The position numbers were made by a program, and so were the translations under genes. From CAZPBN01 sp964584935 (lineage in GTDB: Bacteria; Acidobacteriota; Aminicenantia; Aminicenantales; Aminicenantaceae): a stretch of 64,000 nt of DNA. Positions within the stretch are counted from its first letter, which is position 1. Every line of letters starts with the position of its first letter. Shown one piece after another: positions 8,702 to 17,895 of the stretch. The notes beneath the pieces were generated by a model. It did not search any database, was not told where the DNA came from, and saw only the letters and a program-made list of their open reading frames with translations. The stretch lies in contig CAZPBN010000006.1 of assembly GCA_964584935.1 (NCBI GenBank), forward strand, positions 71,246-135,245, written 5' to 3'.

Positions 8702-9838
8702 ATGTCTATAAAAGTTTCGATAGTAATGCCATGTCTTAATGAAGAGCAAACGCTTGGATCTTGTATCGAAAAAGCTAAAAAGGGGCTCAAAAAAGTCAAT
8801 CTAGAAGGAGAGATAGTAGTTGTCGATAATGGTTCTACAGATAACTCTATAGATATAGCTAAATCTAAAGGAGCTCGTGTTATTTTTGAAAAAACAAAAG
8901 GCTATGGCAGTGCTTTGCGGGCAGGAATTGAAGCCGCGAATGGCAAATACATCGTCATGGGGGATGCCGATAATACTTATGATTTTTCAGAAATTGACAA
9001 GTTTATTCAACCACTTCAAGAAGATGCCGACATAGTGATGGGATCAAGATTTAAGGGAAAAATTCTACCCAAAGCAATGAGTTGGTCTCATCGATATATT
9101 GGAAATCCTATCCTTTCTGGAATGCTTAATCTTTTCTTTCATTGTAAAATCTCTGATTCACATTGTGGGCTCAGAGCTTTCACAAAAAAAGCATATTCAC
9201 AGATTGCTCCTCAAACAAACGGTATGGAATTTGCTTCTGAAATGGTTATACATGCGATAAAAAAAAAGCTAAATATCAAAGAAATCCCTATCACCTATTA
9301 TCCCCGTAAAGGAAAATCAAAATTAAGTTCTTTCAGAGATGCCTGGAGACATATACGGTTTATGTTGCTTTATAGTCCGAATTATTTATTTCTTTTCCCT
9401 GCAACTATCTTGTTTCTCACAGGGATATCTTTGATGATCCGTTTACTATTTGGACCGATATGGCTGTTCGGCCGTAGCTGGGACATTCATGTTGTGATTT
9501 TCGCCAGCATGATGACTATTTTAGGATGGCAAATCTTAAATCTTGGATTGTGTGCCAAGATATATGCTTTTCATATAGGTTTGGAAATGTCAGAATTCAC
9601 TAAAAAACTTATACACATATTCAATATGGAAAGGACAATCTTAATCGGGGCCATCCTTTCTTTAATTGGAATAATGATTAGTTTATATATCCTCTTAATC
9701 TGGTCTGCCAGTGGGTTTGGAAGCCTTTCCCAAATAAAGACAGGAATATTATCATTAACATTGATTGTGATGGGAGTAGGGATGATTTTTTCCGCATTTC
9801 TGGTCAGCATGTTGGAAATCAAATATTCAAAAGACTAA
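8702..9838 (+). CDS. Family 2 glycosyltransferase, dolichyl-phosphate mannose synthase-like, with membrane C-terminus
   Basis: 378 residues. The N-terminal 210 residues are a GT-A domain: MPCLNEEQTLG, VVDNGSTDNS, and GDADNTYDF near residue 86 (DxD-type nucleotide-sugar/metal site), then DSHCGLRAF and YYPRKGKSKLSS. About four hydrophobic segments follow between residues 225 and 375. This layout is that of polyprenyl-phosphate sugar synthases (DPM1/GtrB-like), which transfer a sugar from a nucleotide donor to a lipid carrier in the inner membrane. It could supply the lipid-linked sugar used by a GT39-type enzyme such as the one at 27044-28810. Single-gene unit with its own promoter. Confidence 0.88.
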   Translation: MSIKVSIVMPCLNEEQTLGSCIEKAKKGLKKVNLEGEIVVVDNGSTDNSIDIAKSKGARVIFEKTKGYGSALRAGIEAANGKYIVMGDADNTYDFSEIDKFIQPLQEDADIVMGSRFKGKILPKAMSWSHRYIGNPILSGMLNLFFHCKISDSHCGLRAFTKKAYSQIAPQTNGMEFASEMVIHAIKKKLNIKEIPITYYPRKGKSKLSSFRDAWRHIRFMLLYSPNYLFLFPATILFLTGISLMIRLLFGPIWLFGRSWDIHVVIFASMMTILGWQILNLGLCAKIYAFHIGLEMSEFTKKLIHIFNMERTILIGAILSLIGIMISLYILLIWSASGFGSLSQIKTGILSLTLIVMGVGMIFSAFLVSMLEIKYSKD

Positions 9839-10368
9839 AAAGGTTAAAAAAATCATTTGCAAAAACAAAGAATTTGATCCATTTTTAATATCTTTTATGT
9901 ATCGTTAGCCTGATTACAGGACAGAATTATCGGAACTTGTGTCAGGTAAAAAAATACTGATATCAAATAAACTCCAATCATTCTTAATCAAAAAGTTAAC
10001 AGATAATATTACCGTCAGATCCATTCAAACACCCAGTAAATTTCTTGCTCTAGATTTAAATATGTTTTTGAAGAAAACAAATCTTTTTTTAGAAAATTTA
10101 AAATAACATCTTTCTTTAAATCAGACAAAGATATTTTCTATTTCGGATTCAACGGGCTTCTAATGCCAATAAGAAAATCTCATTGAAATTCAGATATAAT
10201 AATATCAATTTTCGTAGAATACAAACTTGAGAATTGATTCATTCTAGGATGTATCTTTTTGAATATGAGTTGACATTTTTGAATGAATAAAATTGACTTA
10301 ATAAAAAGAAGTCGATATCATATCTTTTTTTATCTATTCATTTTCTCTAGAATGAGAAGGAATTAATA
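9839..10368. other. Intergenic region before the dicarboxylate symporter gene
   Basis: About 530 bp. The right end carries the symporter promoter. In the middle, the frame 9909-10106 is open without a stop (GTG at 9939, end TAA 10104-10106) but lacks a ribosome-binding site and matches nothing I know; it may be a decayed coding fragment. No RNA gene or hairpin terminator is evident. Confidence 0.45.
10293..10321 (+). promoter_or_regulatory. Sigma-70-type promoter of the symporter gene
   Basis: TTGACT (10293-10298), 17-bp spacer, TATCAT (10316-10321), about 47 bp before the ATG. A second TTGACA lies at 10270-10275 without a well-spaced -10 box. Confidence 0.5.
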
Positions 10369-11607
10369 ATGAAAAAAATCCGACTCCACACAAAAATATT
10401 TATAGGACTTATTCTTGGGATTGTTGCAGGTCTTATTTTCGGAGAAAAAGCTCAACTCATCGAACCCATTGGTACGATTTTCCTTCGGCTCATCACAATG
10501 ATCGTTGTTCCTCTAGTCTTTGTTTCTCTCATGCTCGGGACAGCAAGTCTGGGAGATATTAAAAAGCTAGGCCGGATTGGAATAAAAACAGTCATTTACT
10601 TTACAATCACCACCATCATTGCCATTTCCATTGGTCTAGGCATGGCTAACATGGTTAAGCCGGGAATAGGACTTAAACAAGAAGTCAAAGAACAGTTAAC
10701 AGAAAATTTTGAATCTGAAGCAAAAGTGGGCATTGAGAGAATGGAGGAAAAACCCTCTGCTTTAGATGTCCTCATCAATATTGTTCCAGAAAATCCTTTT
10801 AAATCTCTCATTGAAGGGAATATGCTGCAAGTTATTTTTCTTGCAATCTTGTTTGGAATTATTCTCACTCTTATAAAAAAAGAAAAATCAAAAATACTTA
10901 TCCAATTCTTGGACAGCCTTAATGATGTCATCATTCAAGTGGTTCATATTGCTATGAAACTGGCTCCTTATGGAGTCCTTGCTCTCATTGCTGCTGTCAT
11001 CGGCCAATATGGCGTTAACATTCTGTTCACTCTCCTTAAATATTCTCTTGTCGTTATAGGAAGTTTGTTGATATACACGTTCAGTGTGAACAGCCTGGCT
11101 TTGAGCATTATCGCTAGAACAAATCCATTCTTATTTTTCAGAGCGGTTAAAGAGGCTATGATTATTGCATTCAGCACGTCAAGCTCTAATGCCGCTCTAC
11201 CTGTAAGCCTGGAATGTGTTGAACAAATCGGGGTTAGCAGAGAATATTCCAGTTTTGTTATTCCTATGGGAGCCACAATCAACATGGATGGAACCGCTCT
11301 CTATCAGGGAGTGGCAGCCGTCTTTATTGCCCAGATATATGGAATCCCTTTAGGTATAATGGAGCAAGTGACTATTGTGTTGATGGCAACTTTGGCTTCT
11401 GTTGGCGCTGCAGGAGTTCCCGCAGCAGGAATTATAACCCTTGCTATGGTGCTGAAACAGATAGGAATTCCTCTTGAAGGGATTGCCTTGATTCTTGGAG
11501 TGGATAGATTCCTTGACATGTGCCGAACAACCACCAATATTATAGGAGATATGGCATGTTCGGTGGTTATAAAACAAACGGAAACAATTAAAAATGAATC
11601 CCCTTAA
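10369..11607 (+). CDS. Dicarboxylate/amino acid:cation symporter (DAACS family)
   Basis: 412 residues, polytopic. Family landmarks are present: the serine-rich re-entrant loop FSTSSSNAALPV, the cation-site NMDGTALYQGV, the second hairpin GVPAAGIITLAMVL and the substrate-site DRFLDMCRTTTNIIGD. Members such as GltP/GltT import glutamate, aspartate or C4-dicarboxylates with protons or sodium. Ribosome-binding site AAGGAA about eight bases before the ATG. The last 14 bases overlap the following radical SAM gene, so the two are probably co-transcribed, although a functional link is not obvious. Confidence 0.93.
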   Translation: MKKIRLHTKIFIGLILGIVAGLIFGEKAQLIEPIGTIFLRLITMIVVPLVFVSLMLGTASLGDIKKLGRIGIKTVIYFTITTIIAISIGLGMANMVKPGIGLKQEVKEQLTENFESEAKVGIERMEEKPSALDVLINIVPENPFKSLIEGNMLQVIFLAILFGIILTLIKKEKSKILIQFLDSLNDVIIQVVHIAMKLAPYGVLALIAAVIGQYGVNILFTLLKYSLVVIGSLLIYTFSVNSLALSIIARTNPFLFFRAVKEAMIIAFSTSSSNAALPVSLECVEQIGVSREYSSFVIPMGATINMDGTALYQGVAAVFIAQIYGIPLGIMEQVTIVLMATLASVGAAGVPAAGIITLAMVLKQIGIPLEGIALILGVDRFLDMCRTTTNIIGDMACSVVIKQTETIKNESP

Positions 11608-12571
11608 CTACTGGTTTCGATTATTGCGTCTTTTTTATCATTATCAAAAGAGATCCACAAAACTTCCCTATTTACCAGTCAGACTATGGGTGGAACTTTC
11701 CAGTTTTTGCAACTTCAAATGCATCATGTGCCCCAATAAAGATCTCAAAAAAGAATACAAGGGAAATATGGATTTTAACTTGTTCAAAAAAATCATAGAC
11801 GAAGTAAAAGATGATTCCTTTGAAATAAATCTTGCTCACAGAGGAGAATCACTTCTCCATCCTCAAATCATTGAAGCGATTCATTATTCAAAAAAAAGAA
11901 ATCTTTACACCCGTCTCCACACAAACGGATCCCTATTGACTGAATCCCTTTCAACCAAAATCATTCAAGCAGGACTTGACCGCCTTTCATTCTCATTTGA
12001 TGGTTATGATAAGAAAACCTACGAAAATATAAGAATAGGAGGAAACTTTAATAAAACAGTCAATAACATAATCCAATTACTGAAAACAAAAAAAGAACTC
12101 CGGTCAAAAAAACCAGAAGTTGCCATTGAAGTCATAAATTTCAAGCAATTAAAAGGGAAAAAACATAGAGAAGAAAAAGAAAAATTTTTTAATTACTTTA
12201 GAAACCTTCCGCTGGATAGTTTTGTTCATAAAGAACTTCATAACTGGGCAGGAGAATTTAAGAAAAAAGAGGAGTTTAACAACTTTTCTATATGCACTTT
12301 TCCCTGGAACGCTCTTGTTATATACTGGGACGGATCAGTCCTTCCCTGTACCCAGGACTTCTTCGGCTACAACATTGTGGGAAATGTTAAGAATTCCTCT
12401 ATTAAAGAAATTTGGAACAATAAAAAAATGGTCTACCTCAGAAAAAAATTAGCTTTAAGGGAAATAAAAGAATTTAAGGCTTGTTCAAACTGTGATCGTC
12501 TTGAAAGGAAAAATTTCTTAGGAGTACCAAAAGAATATCTTTGGAAATTTATCATTAAAAAAATGCCTTAA
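11594..12571 (+). CDS. Radical SAM/SPASM domain protein
   Basis: 325 residues. The [4Fe-4S] binding motif CNFKCIMC places Cys at 39, 43 and 46. It is followed by HRGESLLHP and by LSFSFDGYDKKTY, typical strands of the radical SAM barrel. The C-terminal SPASM region carries further cysteines (CTFPWNA, VLPCTQD, ACSNCDR), which would bind auxiliary clusters. Such proteins modify peptides, sugars or cofactors; no precursor peptide gene is visible nearby, so the substrate is unknown. It starts inside the end of the symporter gene and is followed 78 bp later by rsmA. Confidence 0.85.
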   Translation: MNPLNYWFRLLRLFYHYQKRSTKLPYLPVRLWVELSSFCNFKCIMCPNKDLKKEYKGNMDFNLFKKIIDEVKDDSFEINLAHRGESLLHPQIIEAIHYSKKRNLYTRLHTNGSLLTESLSTKIIQAGLDRLSFSFDGYDKKTYENIRIGGNFNKTVNNIIQLLKTKKELRSKKPEVAIEVINFKQLKGKKHREEKEKFFNYFRNLPLDSFVHKELHNWAGEFKKKEEFNNFSICTFPWNALVIYWDGSVLPCTQDFFGYNIVGNVKNSSIKEIWNNKKMVYLRKKLALREIKEFKACSNCDRLERKNFLGVPKEYLWKFIIKKMP

Positions 12572-12649
12572 ATCAAATGAGCCAAGGTTGCTGCAGATAT
12601 ATTCAAGTGATTTAGGATTCAATCCCGCACCAAATCACAAACAAAATAA

Positions 12650-13459
12650 ATGATGATATCAAAAAAAAACAAAGCCCTGGGACAGCATTTCATTAGAAAA
12701 TCCTTTATTTTAAGAAAAATAATCCATTGTATTTCTCCTCAACCCGAAGATTTGATTATAGAGATTGGAGCAGGAAAAGGAGCTTTGACATTTCCCCTTG
12801 CTCAAAAAGCTGGAAATGTTATCGCTATTGAAAAAGACAAAACTTTAATTCCTTACCTTGAAAACAATTCCTTTACAAATTTAAGAATCATAAACAAAGA
12901 TGTTTTGAACATTGATTTTAACGAACTCCTCCATAAAGAAAAAAAAGAGGCAAATCAAGTAAAAATTGTAGGAAATTTACCTTATTCTATATCTTCCCCC
13001 ATCCTTTTCAAACTCTTGGCATCCAAAGATAGGTTTTCTGAAAGCATATTTCTTCTTCAAAAAGAAGTTGCCGAAAGAATCGCTTCTCAGCCAGGTTCAA
13101 AAAAATATTCTGCGCTGTCAATCTTTTTTCAACTATTTTTCATAATAAAAATACATTTCAAGCTCTCCCCAAAATGGTTTTCTCCACCTCCAAAAGTAGA
13201 ATCAGTACTCATCTCTTTTAAAAAAAGAGAAAAACCTCTTTTTCTTATAGTCAATGAAGATAAGTTCCATAATTTTCTAAAAATATCTTTTCAACATAGA
13301 AGAAAGACATTATTCAATAACCTAAAAACAATGAACTTTTCCTCCTCCTTAATAAACAAGGCGTATACAGAGATAGGTATCAAATTCAATTGCCGGGCAG
13401 AACAGTTGACTATTTCCCAATTTTTCCAATTGTACAAATTTTTAACGTTCATGAAATAA
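12650..13459 (+). CDS. rsmA: 16S rRNA (adenine(1518)-N6/adenine(1519)-N6)-dimethyltransferase
   Basis: 269 residues, the usual length for RsmA/KsgA. It dimethylates two adjacent adenines in the helix near the 3' end of 16S rRNA late in 30S assembly. Diagnostic motifs: KALGQHF at the N-terminus, SAM-binding EIGAGKGALT, catalytic NLPYSISSPI and the C-terminal FQHRRKTLFNNL. Two adjacent ATG codons (12650, 12653) could serve as start; neither has a clear ribosome-binding site. The gene ends 26 bp before ftsK. Confidence 0.95.
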   Translation: MMISKKNKALGQHFIRKSFILRKIIHCISPQPEDLIIEIGAGKGALTFPLAQKAGNVIAIEKDKTLIPYLENNSFTNLRIINKDVLNIDFNELLHKEKKEANQVKIVGNLPYSISSPILFKLLASKDRFSESIFLLQKEVAERIASQPGSKKYSALSIFFQLFFIIKIHFKLSPKWFSPPPKVESVLISFKKREKPLFLIVNEDKFHNFLKISFQHRRKTLFNNLKTMNFSSSLINKAYTEIGIKFNCRAEQLTISQFFQLYKFLTFMK

Positions 13460-13468
13460 CCCCAAATG

Positions 13469-13477
13469 TGTTATAAT
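13469..13477 (+). promoter_or_regulatory. Extended -10 promoter immediately upstream of ftsK
   Basis: TGTTATAAT, a perfect extended -10 (TGnTATAAT), with the TATAAT at 13472-13477. Only eight bases separate it from the ATG at 13486, and no ribosome-binding site lies between, so transcription would begin at or next to the start codon. No good -35 box is seen. Confidence 0.55.
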
Positions 13478-13485
13478 TTCTAGAC

Positions 13486-15741
13486 ATGCGAGAGAAAAAA
13501 GAAAAGTCATCTATTAAAAAAACAGGTCTATCCGAAATAACGGCTATCATTTTAATCTTCCTTGCTATATTCAGTATAACCAGCCTGATCAGCTATCATC
13601 CTGAAGACCCCTCATGGACAAATGCCCCTCCCCCGGATCAAAACGTTCACAATTTCATGGGAAAAGTCGGAGCCGTATTCTCTGATATTCTTCTCCAATT
13701 ATTTGGATTCTCTTCGTTCATCATCCCCTTTCTATTCGGATATTTTGGCTATAAAAAATTCAAACAGAAAAAAGATAAAAATTTCATAAAATTAGCCCTA
13801 GGAGCTTTTTTCTCAATTCTTTTAATCAGTGCCCTCCTTTTTAAATTGTTTCATAGTATTTCCTGGCATAAGGTTTCCATTCGAGCAGGTGGACTTATAG
13901 GAAAAACAATGTCTTCCTTCATGACAAAATATTTCAGTCACGAAGGCACAATGATTATCCTTTTTACCCTATTAATTGTTCTGTTAAGTTTGTACACAAA
14001 GTTTTCATTCAGAAGCGCTATTTCTTATTTTGTCAGATTCTTCAATTTTATTTTTAAAGAGGTAAGAATTAAAATCATTAATTATAAGAAGGAGAAAACA
14101 AGGAAACAACAGAAAAAAAAGCTCAAAAAAGAATATACACTTCCCCTTAAAAAAGTTGAAAAGGTACCAACCAGCGATAACATCTTTCCCCAAAAATCTA
14201 AGAAAGAGAAATCAGAACTGGAGACCTTTCCAGAAAAATATCTTTTCCCTGAGATGGATAAAAATGACACCTATCACTTTCCCTCCTTGAGTCTTCTTGA
14301 CCAGAGTAAAGAAGCTCATAAAATTGACAAGGAGGAGCTTTTCGAAAAAAAATCCCTCATTGAAGGAAAACTGAGAGAGTTTCGGGTAGAAGGAGAGGTG
14401 AGAGAATACCATCCGGGGCCAGTGATAACAACTTATGAATATTCTCCTCAGCCCGGAATAAAAGTAAGCCAAGTATCAAACCTAACTGAAGATTTATCAC
14501 TGGCTTTGCAAGCAGAATCGGTAAGAATACACAGAATGCCTGGAAAGTCTTCACTCGGAGTTGAAGTTCCCAACAATAAAAGAGAAGTGATTCAAATTAG
14601 GAATATCATCCAGTCAGATAAATTTCAGAGGAGCCGTTCCAAATTAACATTTGCTCTTGGCAAGACCATTCACAACGAAGTCTATATCACAGACCTTTCT
14701 GTTATGCCCCATCTCCTCATAGCCGGGGCTACGGGAACAGGAAAAAGCGTGGCTTTGAATTGTCTCATCGCCAGTATTTTATATAAAGCCACTCCGGATG
14801 AAGTCAAACTTGTCCTTATCGATCCAAAGAAGTTAGAATTTTCAGTTTACGAAGGAATTCCGCATCTTCTATGCCCGGTTATCAAAGATCCCAAAAAAGC
14901 GGGTTCCGTGCTTCTGGATGCCATTAAAAAAATGGAAGAGCGCTATCACAAATTAGGGTTTCATAAGGCGAGAAACATCGTGCAGTATAACAATCAAGTC
15001 AAACAAATATTGAAGGAAAATAAAGGAAAATTAAACAAAGAAGAAAAAGAAAATTTAAAGCCTCTTCCTTATATCGTGATAATCATTGACGAGCTATCAG
15101 AACTGATGATGATAGGAGCCCAGGAAGTTGAATACAGCATCGCCCGCCTCGCACAACTGGCTCGAGCTGTTGGCATTCATCTAGTTATGGCAACTCAGAG
15201 GCCCTCTATCGATGTCATAACAGGAACCATTAAAAATAATTTTTCAAGCCGAATTGCTTTCAGAGTTCCCTCAAAAGTCGACTCAAGAATCATTATTGAC
15301 ACAGCTGGAGCTGAAAAACTTCTTGGATCAGGAGATATGCTCTTTATGCCCCCCCATTATCCGCGTCTGATTAGACTTCACTGTTCCTATATTTCCCTTG
15401 CCGAAACAACCAGGTTGGTCAGATTTGTAAAGGATCAGGGGAAACCAATATATGATGATAAAATTGTTAACGTTCTTAAAAAACCAGCAAGTCAAGCCAA
15501 AAAAGAGGAATTCGAGGAAAAGGATGAGTTGTTTGATAAAGCCGTAGAACTGGTTCTCCTCACAGGACAGGCATCTGCTTCTTATCTCCAAAGAAAACTC
15601 AAGCTAGGATATGCCAGAGCTTCCCGAATCATTGACCAAATGGAACAGGAAAAAATTGTGGGCCCCTCCGAAGGAAGCAAACCAAGAGAAATCATCGTTG
15701 ATCCTCAATCATACCTGGAGAAAATCAAGAAAGAAGAATAG
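13486..15741 (+). CDS. ftsK: DNA translocase FtsK/SpoIIIE
   Basis: 751 residues. The N-terminal 190 residues contain about four membrane helices (residues 16-37, 60-82, 100-122, 146-168), anchoring it at the septum. A charged linker leads into the motor: FAL...GK near 390, Walker A GATGTGKS near 415, Walker B VIIIDELSELM near 530 and MATQRPS. The last 65 residues are the winged-helix gamma domain (GYARASRIIDQMEQ), which reads KOPS-like polarity sequences. It pumps the chromosome terminus through the closing septum and supports dimer resolution. Start at ATG 13486, likely leaderless. The next gene follows without a gap. Confidence 0.95.
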   Translation: MREKKEKSSIKKTGLSEITAIILIFLAIFSITSLISYHPEDPSWTNAPPPDQNVHNFMGKVGAVFSDILLQLFGFSSFIIPFLFGYFGYKKFKQKKDKNFIKLALGAFFSILLISALLFKLFHSISWHKVSIRAGGLIGKTMSSFMTKYFSHEGTMIILFTLLIVLLSLYTKFSFRSAISYFVRFFNFIFKEVRIKIINYKKEKTRKQQKKKLKKEYTLPLKKVEKVPTSDNIFPQKSKKEKSELETFPEKYLFPEMDKNDTYHFPSLSLLDQSKEAHKIDKEELFEKKSLIEGKLREFRVEGEVREYHPGPVITTYEYSPQPGIKVSQVSNLTEDLSLALQAESVRIHRMPGKSSLGVEVPNNKREVIQIRNIIQSDKFQRSRSKLTFALGKTIHNEVYITDLSVMPHLLIAGATGTGKSVALNCLIASILYKATPDEVKLVLIDPKKLEFSVYEGIPHLLCPVIKDPKKAGSVLLDAIKKMEERYHKLGFHKARNIVQYNNQVKQILKENKGKLNKEEKENLKPLPYIVIIIDELSELMMIGAQEVEYSIARLAQLARAVGIHLVMATQRPSIDVITGTIKNNFSSRIAFRVPSKVDSRIIIDTAGAEKLLGSGDMLFMPPHYPRLIRLHCSYISLAETTRLVRFVKDQGKPIYDDKIVNVLKKPASQAKKEEFEEKDELFDKAVELVLLTGQASASYLQRKLKLGYARASRIIDQMEQEKIVGPSEGSKPREIIVDPQSYLEKIKKEE

Positions 15742-17829
15742 ATGTTTCCCTCCAACAAAAAAAAAGTGAAGAAAGCTTTAAAAAATAAAAGTTTACAGAA
15801 CGCTCTCAAAAAAGCTTCGTTAAATCATTTCAAGAAATTCAATAAAACAAAAAACGAAATTCCCTGGGAAGAATATAAACAAAAAGCGTCTGATATTAAA
15901 GAGAAATGCATCAAAATATTACCTCAACTTATCCATAAATTCCGCGAGGAAGCAAGAAAGGCAGGAGCTAATGTATATATAGCCAATACACCAAAAGAAG
16001 CTCTTGCTGAAATTGAAAACATTTTATCCCGAAAAAAAGCAAAACTCATCGTTAAATCAAAATCAATGGTGAGTGAGGAAATCCATCTTAACGAGCATCT
16101 CCAGAAAAAAGGATATAAAATACTGGAGACAGATTTAGGAGAATGGATTATACAGCTGGCAAAAGAGAGGCCTTCTCATATTACAGCTCCAGCTCTCCAT
16201 AAAACAAGAACAGAAATAGCCGATTTATTAAGTAGCCGATTTAAACAAAATGTCTCATCTGATCCAAAAAAAATCGCAAAACTATCCCGCAAGGAAATGC
16301 GGAAAGCATTCATGAAAGCAGATATAGGAATATCGGGTGCTAACATAGCTGTTGCCGAAACAGGCACTCTTATCATATTAAGCAATGAAGGAAATGCCAG
16401 ACTTGTTGCTTCTCTCCCGCCTGTTCATATCGCTATCATCACGACTGAAAAATTTGTGGAAACACTGGAAGAATCGATTCCTTTAATTAAAGTCCTCACT
16501 ATTGCCTCTTCAGGCTCAAAATTAACTTCATACATCACCTATATCACCGGTCCAAGTCATACCACAGATATTGAAAAAGAGTTTGTTGTTGGAGTCCACG
16601 GCCCCAAGGAATTACATATAATTATACTTGACAACGGAAGGTTGGCTGTTCAAAAAGACAAAGACTTCAGTAAAACTCTATCCTGTTTAAAATGTGGTGG
16701 GTGTATGCTGGTTTGTCCTGTTTTTCAATTGCTGGGAGGACATATCTACGGAGGACCTGTCTATCCGGGAGGTATTGGGATTCTTCTCTCTGAAGTAAAC
16801 AATTCCCTGAAAAAATCTTCCACCCTATACGACTTTTGCGCTGATTGTAAAAAATGCGAAGAATTCTGTCCGGTCGGAATTCCAACCGGGGAATTAATTT
16901 TAAAATTAAAAAATAAAAAAGGACCGAAATTATGGGAAAAAGCTCTTTCCAGAATTTACAGCAATAAATCCTTGACTGAACAAGGAGCCAATCTACTTTC
17001 CATTGCACAAAAACCATGGTTGAAAAAAGGAAGGCTCCAAAATCTTCCTTTCCCTTTCACAAAAGGAAAATCCTTTCCTGCCCTCAATTTAAAAAAAACA
17101 AAGCTTTCAATGAAACAAAAGCAATCAAAGATTTATCTCTTTCAGGGATGTCTTTGTCGTTTTTTTTTCCCTGAAATAAGGGAAAGTGTTATTAAAAGCC
17201 TCCCTTCATTCGGATTGACCGTTATTATTCCATCTGAGCAGGTTTGCTGTGGAGCTCCGAATTACCATCTTGGAAATATAAACGACGTCAAAAAACTCGC
17301 ATTAATAAATTACAATTCTATAAAAAAAGAAAATCCTGACTTCATAATCACAATCTGTCCAACCGGCAATGCAATGTTAAAAAATAGTTATCCTGAAATC
17401 ATTCCGGAATTTAAAAACTGGACAGACAAAATCTTTGACTTCACACAATTTATGGTTCAAAAAAACTTTATACAAAAGACAGGAAACTTGATTAAAAAAG
17501 AAAAGGTGTTTTATCACTATCCCTGCCATTACATTAATGAACTAAAACTTAAAAATGAGCCCAAAAGACTCCTTGAAAGCAGTGGATATCAATTTGAAGA
17601 GGAAGAAGAACCTTTGACATGCTGTGGGTTTTGCGGAATTTTTAGTTTTAAAAATCCTCATATTTCCTCAAAATTATGGGAAAAGAAAAAAGCAAAGATT
17701 CTTGAAAGGAAGGCTCCTATAATAGCAACAGACTGTCCGGGATGTCTTTTTCAAATAAAAGCCGGCTTTTCCGACCAAGAAAGAAGGATTCACCATACAG
17801 CAGAACTTGTCGCCAGGGCTATGAAATAA
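15742..17829 (+). CDS. LutB-LutA-like fusion: LUD domain, two [4Fe-4S] clusters and cysteine-rich CCG domain
   Basis: 695 residues. Residues about 60-300 form the LUD domain of LutB (SKSMVSEEIHLNEHL; GISGANIAVAETGTL). Two ferredoxin-like clusters follow: CLKCGGCMLVCPV near 314 and CADCKKCEEFCPVGIP near 368. The C-terminal 230 residues carry two cysteine-rich (CCG) repeats with CCGAPNYHLG near 502 and CCGFCGIF near 625, as in LutA and glycolate oxidase iron-sulfur subunits. In Bacillus, LutA, LutB and LutC oxidise L-lactate as separate proteins; here the first two are joined. No LutC or lactate permease is nearby, so the substrate (lactate or another 2-hydroxy acid) is uncertain. It starts directly after the ftsK stop codon, so it is co-transcribed. 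Confidence 0.85.
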   Translation: MFPSNKKKVKKALKNKSLQNALKKASLNHFKKFNKTKNEIPWEEYKQKASDIKEKCIKILPQLIHKFREEARKAGANVYIANTPKEALAEIENILSRKKAKLIVKSKSMVSEEIHLNEHLQKKGYKILETDLGEWIIQLAKERPSHITAPALHKTRTEIADLLSSRFKQNVSSDPKKIAKLSRKEMRKAFMKADIGISGANIAVAETGTLIILSNEGNARLVASLPPVHIAIITTEKFVETLEESIPLIKVLTIASSGSKLTSYITYITGPSHTTDIEKEFVVGVHGPKELHIIILDNGRLAVQKDKDFSKTLSCLKCGGCMLVCPVFQLLGGHIYGGPVYPGGIGILLSEVNNSLKKSSTLYDFCADCKKCEEFCPVGIPTGELILKLKNKKGPKLWEKALSRIYSNKSLTEQGANLLSIAQKPWLKKGRLQNLPFPFTKGKSFPALNLKKTKLSMKQKQSKIYLFQGCLCRFFFPEIRESVIKSLPSFGLTVIIPSEQVCCGAPNYHLGNINDVKKLALINYNSIKKENPDFIITICPTGNAMLKNSYPEIIPEFKNWTDKIFDFTQFMVQKNFIQKTGNLIKKEKVFYHYPCHYINELKLKNEPKRLLESSGYQFEEEEEPLTCCGFCGIFSFKNPHISSKLWEKKKAKILERKAPIIATDCPGCLFQIKAGFSDQERRIHHTAELVARAMK

Positions 17830-17859
17830 ACTGATTAAAATCCAGCTATAACTCTGGAC

Positions 17860-17888
17860 TTGTAAACTCTATTATCCGTTTATATAAT
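17860..17888 (+). promoter_or_regulatory. Promoter of the sigma factor gene
   Basis: TTGTAA (17860-17865), 17-bp spacer, TATAAT (17883-17888). Only seven bases lie between the -10 box and the GTG start at 17896; the transcript is predicted to be leaderless. Confidence 0.5.
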
Positions 17889-17895
17889 TAATCAA

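Noticed and set aside
9909..10106. Open frame of about 65 codons after the glycosyltransferase gene (GTG at 9939)
   Set aside because: No ribosome-binding site or family resemblance. It may be a decayed fragment, but the length is within chance for this region.
12600..12640. tRNA-like string ending in CCGCACCA
   Set aside because: The bases before the TTCAATC loop do not pair with those after it and no acceptor or anticodon arm can be drawn.
16667..17017. 116-codon minus-strand open frame inside the LutB-LutA fusion gene
   Set aside because: Shadow of a conserved cysteine-rich coding region on the other strand.
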